NCBI GenBank assembly: GCA_020216785.1
Contig: JAIWNO010000219.1
Location: 1 to 17,356 of the forward strand
Length of the DNA: 17,356 nt
Direction of reading: 5' to 3'
Origin: Desulfomonile sp.
GTDB taxonomy: Bacteria > Desulfobacterota > Desulfomonilia > Desulfomonilales > Desulfomonilaceae
Under the pieces are notes generated by a model. It saw only the letters and a list, made by a program, of their open reading frames with translations, was not told the DNA's origin and made no database searches. Numbering within the stretch: position 1 is the first letter of the stretch; every line of letters begins with the position of its first letter. Positions 6,603 through 13,599 of this stretch are shown in pieces. The position numbers and the translations under genes were made by a program.

Positions 6603-9041
6603 ATGCTCGTCAGCTTCAATTGGCTGAAAGAATTCGTGGAAATCGACCAGTCACCCGCTCAGATAGCGGATGTGCTTACAATGGGCGGGATCGAGGTTGA
6701 GGCGGTCACCCGGGTGGGGGATTCGCTCGACCGGGTCTACACAGCGAGAATAGAGGAAATCAGCGCACATCCGTCCGCGGAAACGCTCAGCCTCGCACGT
6801 ATCAGTCTCGGCGACCGGATGGAAACAGTGGTGTGCGGCGCGCCCAATATCCGGATCGGACAGATCGTCCCATATGCCGCACCTGGCGCGGTGTTGCCTT
6901 CCGGCCTCGAGATCTCCGAGCGTTCGATCAAGGGCGTCCGGTCGCCGGGAATGATTTGTTCGGCAAAGGAATTGGACCTCGGCGACGACGCCTCGGGCGT
7001 TCTGGTGTTCGAGCCAGGGACAAAGCCGGGTCTTCTGCTTACGGAGGCGCTGCCTATCATTGACGACTGGGTGCTCGACGTCGGTATTACGCCTAACCGC
7101 GGGGACTGTCTTTCCATAATAGGTATTGCCCGTGAAGTCGCAGCGCTGACCAATCGCCCCTGGCGAAGGCCTCACGTGCGCATCGCCGAATCGTCGCAGC
7201 ACATTGGGGACAAGATGTCCATAGAAGTCCCCGATGTGGACCTCTGTCCTCGGTACGTCGCGCGGCTCGTGGAAGGCGTAAAGATCGGCCCGTCACCTTT
7301 CACCGTGTGCCTGCGGCTTTACCGCTCCGGAATGCGGCCGATCTCCAACGTGGTGGATGTGACGAACCTTGTCCTCATGGAATGCGGCCAGCCGCTCCAC
7401 GCGTTCGACTACGAGTTCCTCCAGGACCGCAAGATCGTTGTGCGCCGCGCCGACCCTGATGAGGATTTTGTTACGTTGGATGGTCAGGAGCGCAAACTCC
7501 CACCGAATGCGCTCACCATCCGCGACGGTAAGCGTGCGGTGGCGCTGGCCGGGATCATGGGTGGGCTCAACAGTGAAATCCACGACGGCACTGAAGCGGT
7601 GCTCATCGAAAGCGCGTGCTTCGAGCGGTTCGGCATCCGTCGAACCGCCAAAGCCTTGGGGATGTCCACTGAGGCGTCGTATCGATTCGAGCGGGGAGTC
7701 GATCCTGAAGGCACTTTCTGGGCTGCGGACCGAGCGGCTGACCTCATTAGTGAACTGGCAGGCGGGACGGTGCTTGCCGGCTCTCTCGATGTGTATCCCA
7801 ACCCGATCGTTCGGTCGCCGGTTACCGTAAGAACAAGCCGCGTCAACCACGTCCTCGGAACCAGTCTGACCAAGGACGAGGTAGTCTCTTATCTCCGACG
7901 CCTGAGCATCCATGTGGATGGTTCCGACAGCGATATGGTGACCGCAACGCCTCCTTCGTGGCGATGGGACCTGGAGCGGGAAGTCGACATGATCGAAGAG
8001 GTTGCCCGGATTTACGGCTTCCAGAACATCCCCATCACGACCCCTCGGTATCGATCCGCGCCCGACCATACGAGAGTCAACCATAACCGAATCTCCAAGG
8101 TGGCCGATCTCATGAACGCGGGCGGGTACGTAGAGGCGGTGACCATGTCGTTCGTTTCGCGAGAGGCCGCTCGCGAATTTTGTTACCTCGCTGAAACGGC
8201 TGAAGAGTTGGAACTCCTGAACCCGCTGAGCGAGGATCTTGCTGTAATGCGTACGTCATTGATACCCGGTTTGCTCCAGGTGATGAAACGCAATGTGAGC
8301 TTTCGCTCGACAAACCTCAGGCTCTACGAGGTGGGTAAAGTCTTCACACCCGTACCGGACGAAGAACTGCCCCGCGAAGACCTGATACTCGCTGGTTTGG
8401 CGACCGGTCGCAGGTATCCGGAATTGTGGCATTTTAACCGCGGTGAGATTAATACGCGCGGCGCTGTTGATCTCACACGAGACGTAGATTTCTACGATAT
8501 CAAAGGGGCCGTGGAGACGCTGCTGGATGGATTGGGTGTGAAGGACGCAGTGTACGTGCCGTCTAAGGCGCCGTTCCTCCATCCCGGCAAGTCCGCGGAT
8601 CTGGTGGTCGAAGGTCGGACGGTAGGCTATCTGGGCGAGCTGTTGCCGGCAAAAACCCGTGAACATGGGCTTGAGGCGACGGTGCAGATATTCGAGATTT
8701 TCGTAGAGCCTCTTTTCGTTGCAGGGTGCAAGGAAAGCGTTTTCAAGCCTATCCCCCGCTACCCTTATGTGGAAAGGGATTTATCCATCATCGTTGAAGA
8801 AAAAGTTTCAGGAGACACGATTAAACAGTTGATTTCACGCTTGGGGCATGATATCATCGACTCCGTGATCTTGTTTGATTTGTATCGTGGAGAATCGATC
8901 CCTGAAGGCTTTCGGAGTCTGGCTTTCCGGATACGATACCAGTCTGAGGATCGAACTCTGACCGACGCGGAAGTGCAGGAGGTCCATTCGCAAATTGCGG
9001 AGTTGCTCACCCGGGAAGTGGGTGCCGCAATGCGTGAATGA
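6603..9041 (+). CDS. pheT: Phenylalanine-tRNA ligase beta subunit
   Basis: The 812-residue product has the full length of bacterial PheT. It begins with the family-typical MLVSFNWLKEFV. Next come the OB-fold tRNA-binding domain (about 40-150, with VVCGAPNIRIGQIVPYAAPG), the B3/B4 editing domain (about 205-390, with RPISNVVDVTNLVLMECGQP), the B5 domain (about 400-475), the catalytic-like core, and a C-terminal FDX-ACB anticodon-binding domain (about 718-810, starting at IPRYPYVERDLSII). It forms the heterotetramer with PheS and hydrolyses mischarged Tyr-tRNA-Phe. The start is the ATG 22 bases after pheS, with only a weak ribosome binding site, which fits coupled translation. Confidence 0.98.
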   Translation: MLVSFNWLKEFVEIDQSPAQIADVLTMGGIEVEAVTRVGDSLDRVYTARIEEISAHPSAETLSLARISLGDRMETVVCGAPNIRIGQIVPYAAPGAVLPSGLEISERSIKGVRSPGMICSAKELDLGDDASGVLVFEPGTKPGLLLTEALPIIDDWVLDVGITPNRGDCLSIIGIAREVAALTNRPWRRPHVRIAESSQHIGDKMSIEVPDVDLCPRYVARLVEGVKIGPSPFTVCLRLYRSGMRPISNVVDVTNLVLMECGQPLHAFDYEFLQDRKIVVRRADPDEDFVTLDGQERKLPPNALTIRDGKRAVALAGIMGGLNSEIHDGTEAVLIESACFERFGIRRTAKALGMSTEASYRFERGVDPEGTFWAADRAADLISELAGGTVLAGSLDVYPNPIVRSPVTVRTSRVNHVLGTSLTKDEVVSYLRRLSIHVDGSDSDMVTATPPSWRWDLEREVDMIEEVARIYGFQNIPITTPRYRSAPDHTRVNHNRISKVADLMNAGGYVEAVTMSFVSREAAREFCYLAETAEELELLNPLSEDLAVMRTSLIPGLLQVMKRNVSFRSTNLRLYEVGKVFTPVPDEELPREDLILAGLATGRRYPELWHFNRGEINTRGAVDLTRDVDFYDIKGAVETLLDGLGVKDAVYVPSKAPFLHPGKSADLVVEGRTVGYLGELLPAKTREHGLEATVQIFEIFVEPLFVAGCKESVFKPIPRYPYVERDLSIIVEEKVSGDTIKQLISRLGHDIIDSVILFDLYRGESIPEGFRSLAFRIRYQSEDRTLTDAEVQEVHSQIAELLTREVGAAMRE

Positions 9042-9151
9042 AGCCGCCGCGACCGCGCAGGGTGGTCGCTTCGGGAACGGCTCGGCTGTTACGGCTTTCC
9101 TGAAAAGGAGGATCCGGTCAGAGAATTCCTTATTTGAGGGGTGGTCAAGTT

Positions 9152-9589
9152 ATGACTGTGGCAATTCCCGAAAAGCAGTATTTCAAAATCGGTGAAGTCA
9201 GTGAAATACTGGACGTAGAACCGTATGTTCTCCGTTACTGGGAGTCGGAATTCAAGATCCTCAAACCCACCCGGACGAGAGCCAGACAGCGGCTCTACCA
9301 CAAGAAGGATCTTGAGCTGCTGTTGGAGATCAAACATCTGCTTTATGACGAGAAATTCACGATCGCAGGGGCTAAGAAGCGTCTTCAAGAAATGAAACGC
9401 CAAGAGGCCGCGGAAAAACGGGCCAAGAAATCCAGTAAGGCCGAAAAACAAAAGCCCCAAACCGTAAATTACGAAGCTGTCGTCACCAACTCGGATGAAG
9501 CCCAAGATGTCGAAAAGGCTGATTACCGAGACATTCTTCGAGAGATCAAAAAGGAATTGAAAGAACTCAGAGCCATCCTTGAAGGCTGA
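9152..9589 (+). CDS. MerR-family transcriptional regulator
   Basis: The 145-residue product starts with a MerR-type winged helix-turn-helix (residues 10-80): YFKIGEVSEILDVEPYVLRYW, then the wing RTRARQRLYHKKDLELLLEI and a helix with TIAGAKKRL. The second half is lysine/glutamate-rich and ends in a predicted coiled coil (DYRDILREIKKELKELRAIL, 124-143) that probably mediates dimerisation. There are no cysteine ligands, so it is not a metal sensor of the classic type. Its place after pheT is the same as in many Deltaproteobacteria. ATG 9152 is preferred, with GAGGGG (9136-9141) 10 bases upstream. A second strong AAGGAGG at 9105-9111 has no start codon behind it. Its target is unknown. A terminator follows at once, so it closes the operon. 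Confidence 0.92.
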   Translation: MTVAIPEKQYFKIGEVSEILDVEPYVLRYWESEFKILKPTRTRARQRLYHKKDLELLLEIKHLLYDEKFTIAGAKKRLQEMKRQEAAEKRAKKSSKAEKQKPQTVNYEAVVTNSDEAQDVEKADYRDILREIKKELKELRAILEG

Positions 9590-9613
9590 GGCCTTTCCCT
9601 CCATCGTAATCCA

Positions 9614-9656
9614 CCGTGTGCGCCTTTGTGACGGAACAGGGCGTGCGCGGCTTTTT
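9614..9656 (+). terminator. Rho-independent terminator of the rpmI-merR operon
   Basis: CCGTGTGCGCCT (9614-9625) pairs along its whole length, allowing four G-U pairs, with GGGCGTGCGCGG (9639-9650). The loop is 13 bases, and CTTTTT follows directly (9651-9656). It lies 24 bases after the MerR-gene stop codon. Confidence 0.85.
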
Positions 9657-9853
9657 AATTCTTGCCCTCGGGAATTCCCTCCTATAGTACATGTTCGATT
9701 GCCGGTGCGAGAACCATTCCAGCTGCCAAATCAGGAACACAACTACGGACGCCGGCGGTTCCTACCCCGATCCCCCGCGAGCCATGTTGTTGTATATTCC
9801 CGGCACCGCTTCTAAAGACTGGTCGATCTTCTCCGGGAAACGTGACGACCCGC

Positions 9854-9883
9854 TTGACACTGCCCCTGTTCTCTTCGTAGATT
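9854..9883 (+). promoter_or_regulatory. Candidate sigma70 promoter of the IMPase-family gene
   Basis: A perfect TTGACA (9854-9859), an 18-base spacer and TAGATT (9878-9883) lie about 120 bases upstream of the start codon. The -10 box is only moderate. Confidence 0.45.
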
Positions 9884-9920
9884 ACCCTGGACTGTCAGCA
9901 GGTTACCATCACATCACCAT

Positions 9921-9984
9921 CGCGGCAACCTCCCGCGTCAGATCGTTCACCGCGATCATCGTCGCGGGCGTTGCGTCCCGCGAC
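9921..9984 (+). promoter_or_regulatory. Three stem-loops in the leader, two mutually exclusive
   Basis: CGCGG/CCGCG (9921-9925 with 9933-9937), CCGCGA/TCGCGG (9950-9955 with 9962-9967) and GTCGCGGG/CCCGCGAC (9961-9968 with 9977-9984) follow one another. The second and third share bases 9962-9967, so only one can form at a time. The last one ends 20 bases before the start codon and 9 before the ribosome binding site. Confidence 0.45.
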
Positions 9985-10003
9985 ATCACCTGTGGAGTCG
10001 TTC

Positions 10004-10816
10004 ATGACCGATGAGTTGGAAAGATCGTTAACAGAGCCCGAACTCTGGACGCTCAAGGAGTTCGTCGAGAATACCCTGCGCAAGGCCGGCTCACGGCTCA
10101 TGGAGCTGTACGGCAAATGCAAACCGCAGTGCAAGTTCGATGAAGAACTCGTAACGGAAGCCGACAATTTCGCGTGGGAGCTTATCTCGTCCAAAATCAA
10201 GGGAAGTTTCAAGGGGCATGCGTTTCTTCGAGATCTGCGCGGTGAAGATCTTGCGGAAGGTAATTGCCCTCGTTTCCTCTGGATTCTGGACACTCTCGAC
10301 GGTGCCGCCTCATTTCAGGCCGGCATGCCTGTCTGGGGCATCAGCGTCGCGCTGTTCGAGAAATTCTGGCCTGTTATGGGCCTGTTGTACCTCCCTGTTA
10401 CCGGCGAGCTTTACTCCGCTTACGCGGACCGTGAGGCATTACTCAACGATGTGCCTATCAGGGTGCGTGAAGACTACACCTTAGATAACGAGAGCCTGCT
10501 CCTGGTCTATTCACGTTTTCACCGTGACTTTCGGACCACATTTCCGGGCAAGGTCCGCAACTTCGGGTCCTCCGCAGGACACTTGGCATACGTAGCGCGC
10601 GGCGCGGCCGACGCCTGCCTCATGAAGAACGTAAGCGTTCAGGATCTTGCAGGAGGCAGCATCATTCTGGAAGCTGCAGGAGGAGAAATCCGATTTTTCG
10701 ACGGAAGTCCCTTCCATCTGGGTGAATACCTTGAAGGCAGGAGAATCGACGGTCCCCTCATCGCGGCTCCTCGCGGCGCTCACGACAAGATGAGACCGTA
10801 TTTTCATCAGCTGTAA
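10004..10816 (+). CDS. Inositol-monophosphatase-family phosphatase (diverged)
   Basis: The 270-residue product shows the three metal-binding motifs of the lithium-sensitive IMPase/FBPase/CysQ superfamily, in order: LVTEAD (49-54), WILDTLDGAASF (93-104; canonical W-x-x-D-P-L-D-G-T) and VQDLAGG (212-218; canonical W-D-x-x-A/G). Between them, GED at 80-82 may supply the usual glutamate. The family hydrolyses small phosphate monoesters such as inositol-1-phosphate or 3'-phosphoadenosine-5'-phosphate using Mg2+. The proline of motif 2 is a threonine (T97) and the tryptophan of motif 3 is replaced by glutamine. All the acidic ligands D96, D99 and D214 remain, so activity is plausible but the substrate is open. 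ATG 10004 has GGAG 6 bases upstream (9994-9997). It appears monocistronic, with hrcA 144 bases later behind its own promoter. Confidence 0.85.
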   Translation: MTDELERSLTEPELWTLKEFVENTLRKAGSRLMELYGKCKPQCKFDEELVTEADNFAWELISSKIKGSFKGHAFLRDLRGEDLAEGNCPRFLWILDTLDGAASFQAGMPVWGISVALFEKFWPVMGLLYLPVTGELYSAYADREALLNDVPIRVREDYTLDNESLLLVYSRFHRDFRTTFPGKVRNFGSSAGHLAYVARGAADACLMKNVSVQDLAGGSIILEAAGGEIRFFDGSPFHLGEYLEGRRIDGPLIAAPRGAHDKMRPYFHQL

Positions 10817-10886
10817 GCTGCTCTCGACGTACGCGGGCTCTTCCGGCCGGGCTTCAGGCCGCGGACCGAGGCATGGCGGGTTTTTC

Positions 10887-10915
10887 TTGACGGGCTGGTC
10901 CGCGATGACTAATTT
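10887..10915 (+). promoter_or_regulatory. Candidate promoter of hrcA
   Basis: TTGACG (10887-10892), 17 bases, TAATTT (10910-10915), with hrcA starting 45 bases further on. No CIRCE operator (TTAGCACTC-N9-GAGTGCTAA) is visible near it, so autoregulation of the usual kind is not apparent. Confidence 0.5.
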
Positions 10916-10960
10916 GGTGTCAATCGGAAGATCAGATCCGTCGCCAGAGGGTCTTACCCC

Positions 10961-12010
10961 ATGCATCGATTGGAATCCCGCGCGGAAACCATACTTAAAA
11001 CGATCGTCTCGGAATTCATCGCCACCGGCGAACCCGTAGGCTCCCGCACGGTTTCCCGGAAAAAGGGAGTGGATCTCTCTCCCGCGTCAATACGCTACAT
11101 CATGACCGATCTCACGGAGATGGGGTACATTACTCAGCCTCACGTGAGCGCAGGTCGCATTCCGACCGATCGCGGGTACCGTCTCTATGTGGACAGCCTT
11201 CTCAGCGGCCACCAAAACGTCTGCGTCGACGAGCAGGCTGCAATTGAATCGGTGATAAAGGCTGCTGGTCTCGAAGTACGGTCGATGTTACGGCAATCGT
11301 CTTCCGTGCTGGCCGAACTATCTCATCAGGCGGGCGTCGTGACCGCCGCAACCGCCCCTGAACGGCGATTCAGGGCCATTGAGTTCATCAAGGTTGCAGA
11401 GAACCGCATTGTCGTCTTGCTCGTATCGGCGAGCGGGCTGGTGCAGAACAAGCTCATTCACGACGATGACCGGATCGATCAGGAGAGCCTCGATCGGTAC
11501 AGCCGCATGCTCAACGACATGCTCAAGAACCTGGATCTCCGCCAAGCCCGGGAACGCATAGAACAGGAGCTTCAGCAGGAAAAGACCCGCATGGATGCCA
11601 TGCTGGCCAAGGCGCTGCGGATGGGTCACACGGTGCTTGTAGGCGAAGGAGACCATGAGGTTTTCATCGAAGGCCAGGCCAATATCCTCGACGAGCCGGA
11701 ATTCGCCAGCATTGAGCAGCTCAAGGCACTCCTGGTGACCTTCCAGGATAAGAGCAAGCTGCTCAAGATCCTCGACAAGACCTTCCAGGCGAAAGGCGTG
11801 CAGGTTTTCATCGGCTCCGAGCATGGGGTCGGTGAAATTGAGAGTTGCGCAATTGTCGCGTACCCGGTTCACGCGGCACAGACTGTGGTTGCCAGCGTCG
11901 CTGTGATCGGCCCAAAGAGGATGAACTACCCGAAGGTGGTGGGGTTAGTGGACGCCACTGGAAGGGTCCTTACCAAGCTTCTTGCCAAAGCTGCGGACAC
12001 GGTCCTCTAG
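10961..12010 (+). CDS. hrcA: Heat-inducible transcription repressor HrcA
   Basis: The 349-residue product has the length and layout of HrcA, the repressor that binds CIRCE operators of groE and dnaK operons and is stabilised by GroEL. An N-terminal winged helix-turn-helix (residues 1-78) contains GEPVGSRTVSRK (23-34) and the family signature SAGRIPTDRGYRLYVD (63-78). A long helical and GAF-like region follows, and the C-terminus carries the typical VAVIGPKRMNYPKVVGLVD phrase. ATG 10961 follows AGAGGG at about 9-base spacing. In many bacteria hrcA begins an hrcA-grpE-dnaK operon, but here it is followed by a dead hydrolase gene on the other strand, so it stands alone. A weak GC hairpin (CCGGC/GCCGG, 12012-12030) without a T-run follows. 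Confidence 0.96.
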   Translation: MHRLESRAETILKTIVSEFIATGEPVGSRTVSRKKGVDLSPASIRYIMTDLTEMGYITQPHVSAGRIPTDRGYRLYVDSLLSGHQNVCVDEQAAIESVIKAAGLEVRSMLRQSSSVLAELSHQAGVVTAATAPERRFRAIEFIKVAENRIVVLLVSASGLVQNKLIHDDDRIDQESLDRYSRMLNDMLKNLDLRQARERIEQELQQEKTRMDAMLAKALRMGHTVLVGEGDHEVFIEGQANILDEPEFASIEQLKALLVTFQDKSKLLKILDKTFQAKGVQVFIGSEHGVGEIESCAIVAYPVHAAQTVVASVAVIGPKRMNYPKVVGLVDATGRVLTKLLAKAADTVL

Positions 12011-12138
12011 CCCGGCGGGCCATCAGCCGGTCCCTCTATAGCGTCTTTGTGTCCCCCGGGTGGAACCGGATCTCTCTCCTCCTTCCGCCGTAACGGAATG
12101 GCTTCTTGTTCGCTGTAACTTCGTCACGGGAACCGGCT

Positions 12139-12783
12139 TCATTTTGCTTCGGCGGACATATCCACAACCGGCTGCGTGTCCTTTGGACTGAGTTTCTTGA
12201 TTTCCTTAGCATTCAGGTCAAATTTTCGCAAATCCACCATACGAATCGTCTGGTCATCGTAAGACTTGTAATAGTAACGCAGATTCTGCGTGTCATGCGC
12301 GACGGTGAACTGGGTGTAATCCGTAAGAACAACTCCCGCCTTGTCCGTCTCTCTGTCCGGTAAAGGGATTGCCGTTGCGCTAAAGACCGCGGCGCGGACA
12401 AATCGCGAGGGCGGGGTGAAATCGGCTGGCAGGAAGCCCCAACATGTCGCTCCCTTGTCCGAATGCATTTAATTTCATCCCATCGACTTCCACAGGAGGT
12501 ACGTTCTGGGGACTCAGGGCGGTGTAATTGCGCATGTCCGTCATGTGCCAATCAAACGAAGGCGAGTTGGTAAGGACGTCGATCAAGTTGTTGTAAATCT
12601 TCAGTTTTCCGTCGATCGGTTCGATAACGATGCAACCGCCGATCTTATCGAAAACAATGTAATGAAATGGTGGAGGCTCAGCCCCCAACCCTCGAGCACA
12701 GTCGGCGCGATGACGGTATCACCGGCTTCGATGGCAGCTCGGACTTGCCAATACGGGGAAACTCCCGTATGAATTGAGATCAA
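12139..12783 (-). pseudogene. Choloylglycine-hydrolase-family (linear amide C-N hydrolase) pseudogene
   Basis: Three consecutive minus-strand frames together encode the C-terminal part of an Ntn-hydrolase of the choloylglycine hydrolase/penicillin V acylase family. The first frame (12783 to about 12680) gives AAIEAGDTVIAPTVLEGW. The second (about 12680-12425) gives PFHYIVFDKIGGCIVIEP, TNSPSFDWH, RNYTALSP and FGQGSDMLGLP. The third (about 12430-12139) gives DFTPPSRFVRAAVFS, DYTQFT, NLRYYYKSYDDQTIRMVDL and the stop. The first switch is at a run of G in GGTTGGGGGCTG, where one base seems lost; the second is near GCCAGCC. The N-terminal half with the catalytic cysteine is absent, and a stretch of about 20 residues that normally contains the ILNxFDIPKG motif is missing between the frames' FS-ATAIPLP and DYTQFT parts. 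It cannot encode an active enzyme. Intact members are exported amidases in many Gram-negatives. Confidence 0.85.
12745..12773 (+). promoter_or_regulatory. Promoter with overlapping palindromic operator for the SDR-dehydratase operon
   Basis: TTGCCA (12745-12750), exactly 17 bases, TATGAA (12768-12773) forms a good sigma70-type promoter about 50 bases before the SDR start codon. The spacer and the first bases of the -10 box form a perfect palindrome, ATACGGG-N6-CCCGTAT (12751-12757 with 12764-12770), an ideal dimer-binding site for a repressor. The site lies inside the remains of the hydrolase pseudogene. Confidence 0.55.
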
Positions 12784-12823
12784 TGCAGTGGCGGCTGAAC
12801 ATTGTTCATGGAGGTCTGACGAT

Positions 12824-13588
12824 ATGAGTTATCATCCTGATCTCAAAGGAAAAGTGGCGATCGTGACGGGCGGCGGAAAGGGTATCGGCAGAGCGATCGC
12901 GCTCGGTTTGGGCGCCTCCGGCGCGAAAGTGGTCACTGCGGCACGAACCTCGCAAGAAATCGAGGCCGTCGCAGAAGAAATTCGGTCCATGGGCGGTGAT
13001 GCAATGGCCAAGATGACAGACCTCACGTCGAGCGAACAAATCGAGGCGCTCGTTCAGTTTACCCTGGATGCGTACGGCGGTATCGACATCTTGGTGAATA
13101 ATGCAGCCCGAAGCTTTCTCAGACCCCTCATCGATTTGCGTGAAGACGGCTTCGACAAGATCTTCTCGACCAACGTAAAGGCCCCGTTTCTCCTCGGTCG
13201 AGCGGTTGCCAAAATCATGATGGGCCGCGGCGGGGGCCGCATCATCAACATCACAACTACCGGCGCGGAACGAGGAGGCCCCATGATGGGCGCATATTTT
13301 GCCAGCAAAGCCGCGCTCAAGATGCTTACCATGTGCATGGCCGTAGAGTGGGCGCCGATGAACATTCTCGTCAACGCGGTGGGGCCCGGCATGACCAAAA
13401 CCCAGTTCAGTATGCCGCTTTGGACCAACCCTGAACTCGAGCGGCAGCTCACCGCGCGTATTCCGCAGGCTCGCCTCGGCGAACCGGAGGACATCGTCGG
13501 TGCGGTACTCTTCCTCTGTTCGGATGCGGCCAATTACATCACCGGCCAGACCATATACGTCGACGGCGGGACTCTCGCCAATACATAA
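12824..13588 (+). CDS. Short-chain dehydrogenase/reductase (SDR)
   Basis: The 254-residue product is a classical SDR of the 3-oxoacyl-ACP reductase-like type: TGGGKGIG (15-22) binds NAD(P), NNAA is at 92-95, the structural asparagine N117 is present, and the active-site pair is Y158-x3-K162. The position of the catalytic serine, 13 residues before the tyrosine, is occupied by threonine (T145 in NITTTG). The residue after strand 2 is arginine (R41), which hints at NADP(H). C-terminal LGEPEDIVGAVLFLCSD and GQTIYVDGG are standard. ATG 12824 follows GGAGG (12810-12814) by 9 bases; an upstream frame extension is unsupported. It is the first gene of an operon with two 2-hydroxyacyl-CoA dehydratase-like subunits, 11 bases before the first. 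It therefore probably oxidises or reduces a hydroxyacyl-CoA of that pathway; the substrate is unknown. Confidence 0.93.
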   Translation: MSYHPDLKGKVAIVTGGGKGIGRAIALGLGASGAKVVTAARTSQEIEAVAEEIRSMGGDAMAKMTDLTSSEQIEALVQFTLDAYGGIDILVNNAARSFLRPLIDLREDGFDKIFSTNVKAPFLLGRAVAKIMMGRGGGRIINITTTGAERGGPMMGAYFASKAALKMLTMCMAVEWAPMNILVNAVGPGMTKTQFSMPLWTNPELERQLTARIPQARLGEPEDIVGAVLFLCSDAANYITGQTIYVDGGTLANT

Positions 13589-13599
13589 CAGGAGTTCCC

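Larger units (their letters stand above)
9657..10003. other. Intergenic region with promoter and hairpin cluster
   Basis: There is no gene in these 347 bases; the short open frames have no ribosome binding sites or recognisable motifs. The region holds the candidate promoter at 9854-9883 and a cluster of overlapping inverted repeats at 9921-9984 in the leader of the next gene. Confidence 0.5.

Noticed and set aside
5288..6619. Long minus-strand open frame (443 codons) antisense to pheS
   Set aside because: It is the complement of a certain, conserved gene, and its length follows from the codon bias of pheS; it has no family-like features.
7293..8084. Minus-strand open frame of 263 codons within pheT
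   Set aside because: Shadow of the conserved beta subunit, with histidine/arginine-rich composition and no recognisable domain.
9105..9111. Strong AAGGAGG in the pheT-merR gap, possibly a lost ihfA start
   Set aside because: No start codon follows at usable distance and no coding remnant of an IHF-like protein is seen; ihfA does occupy this gap in some relatives but nothing supports it here.
10817..10886. Possible terminator after the IMPase-family gene ending in TTTTT (10881-10885)
   Set aside because: The T-run is preceded only by a weak 4-bp stem; not convincing as a terminator.
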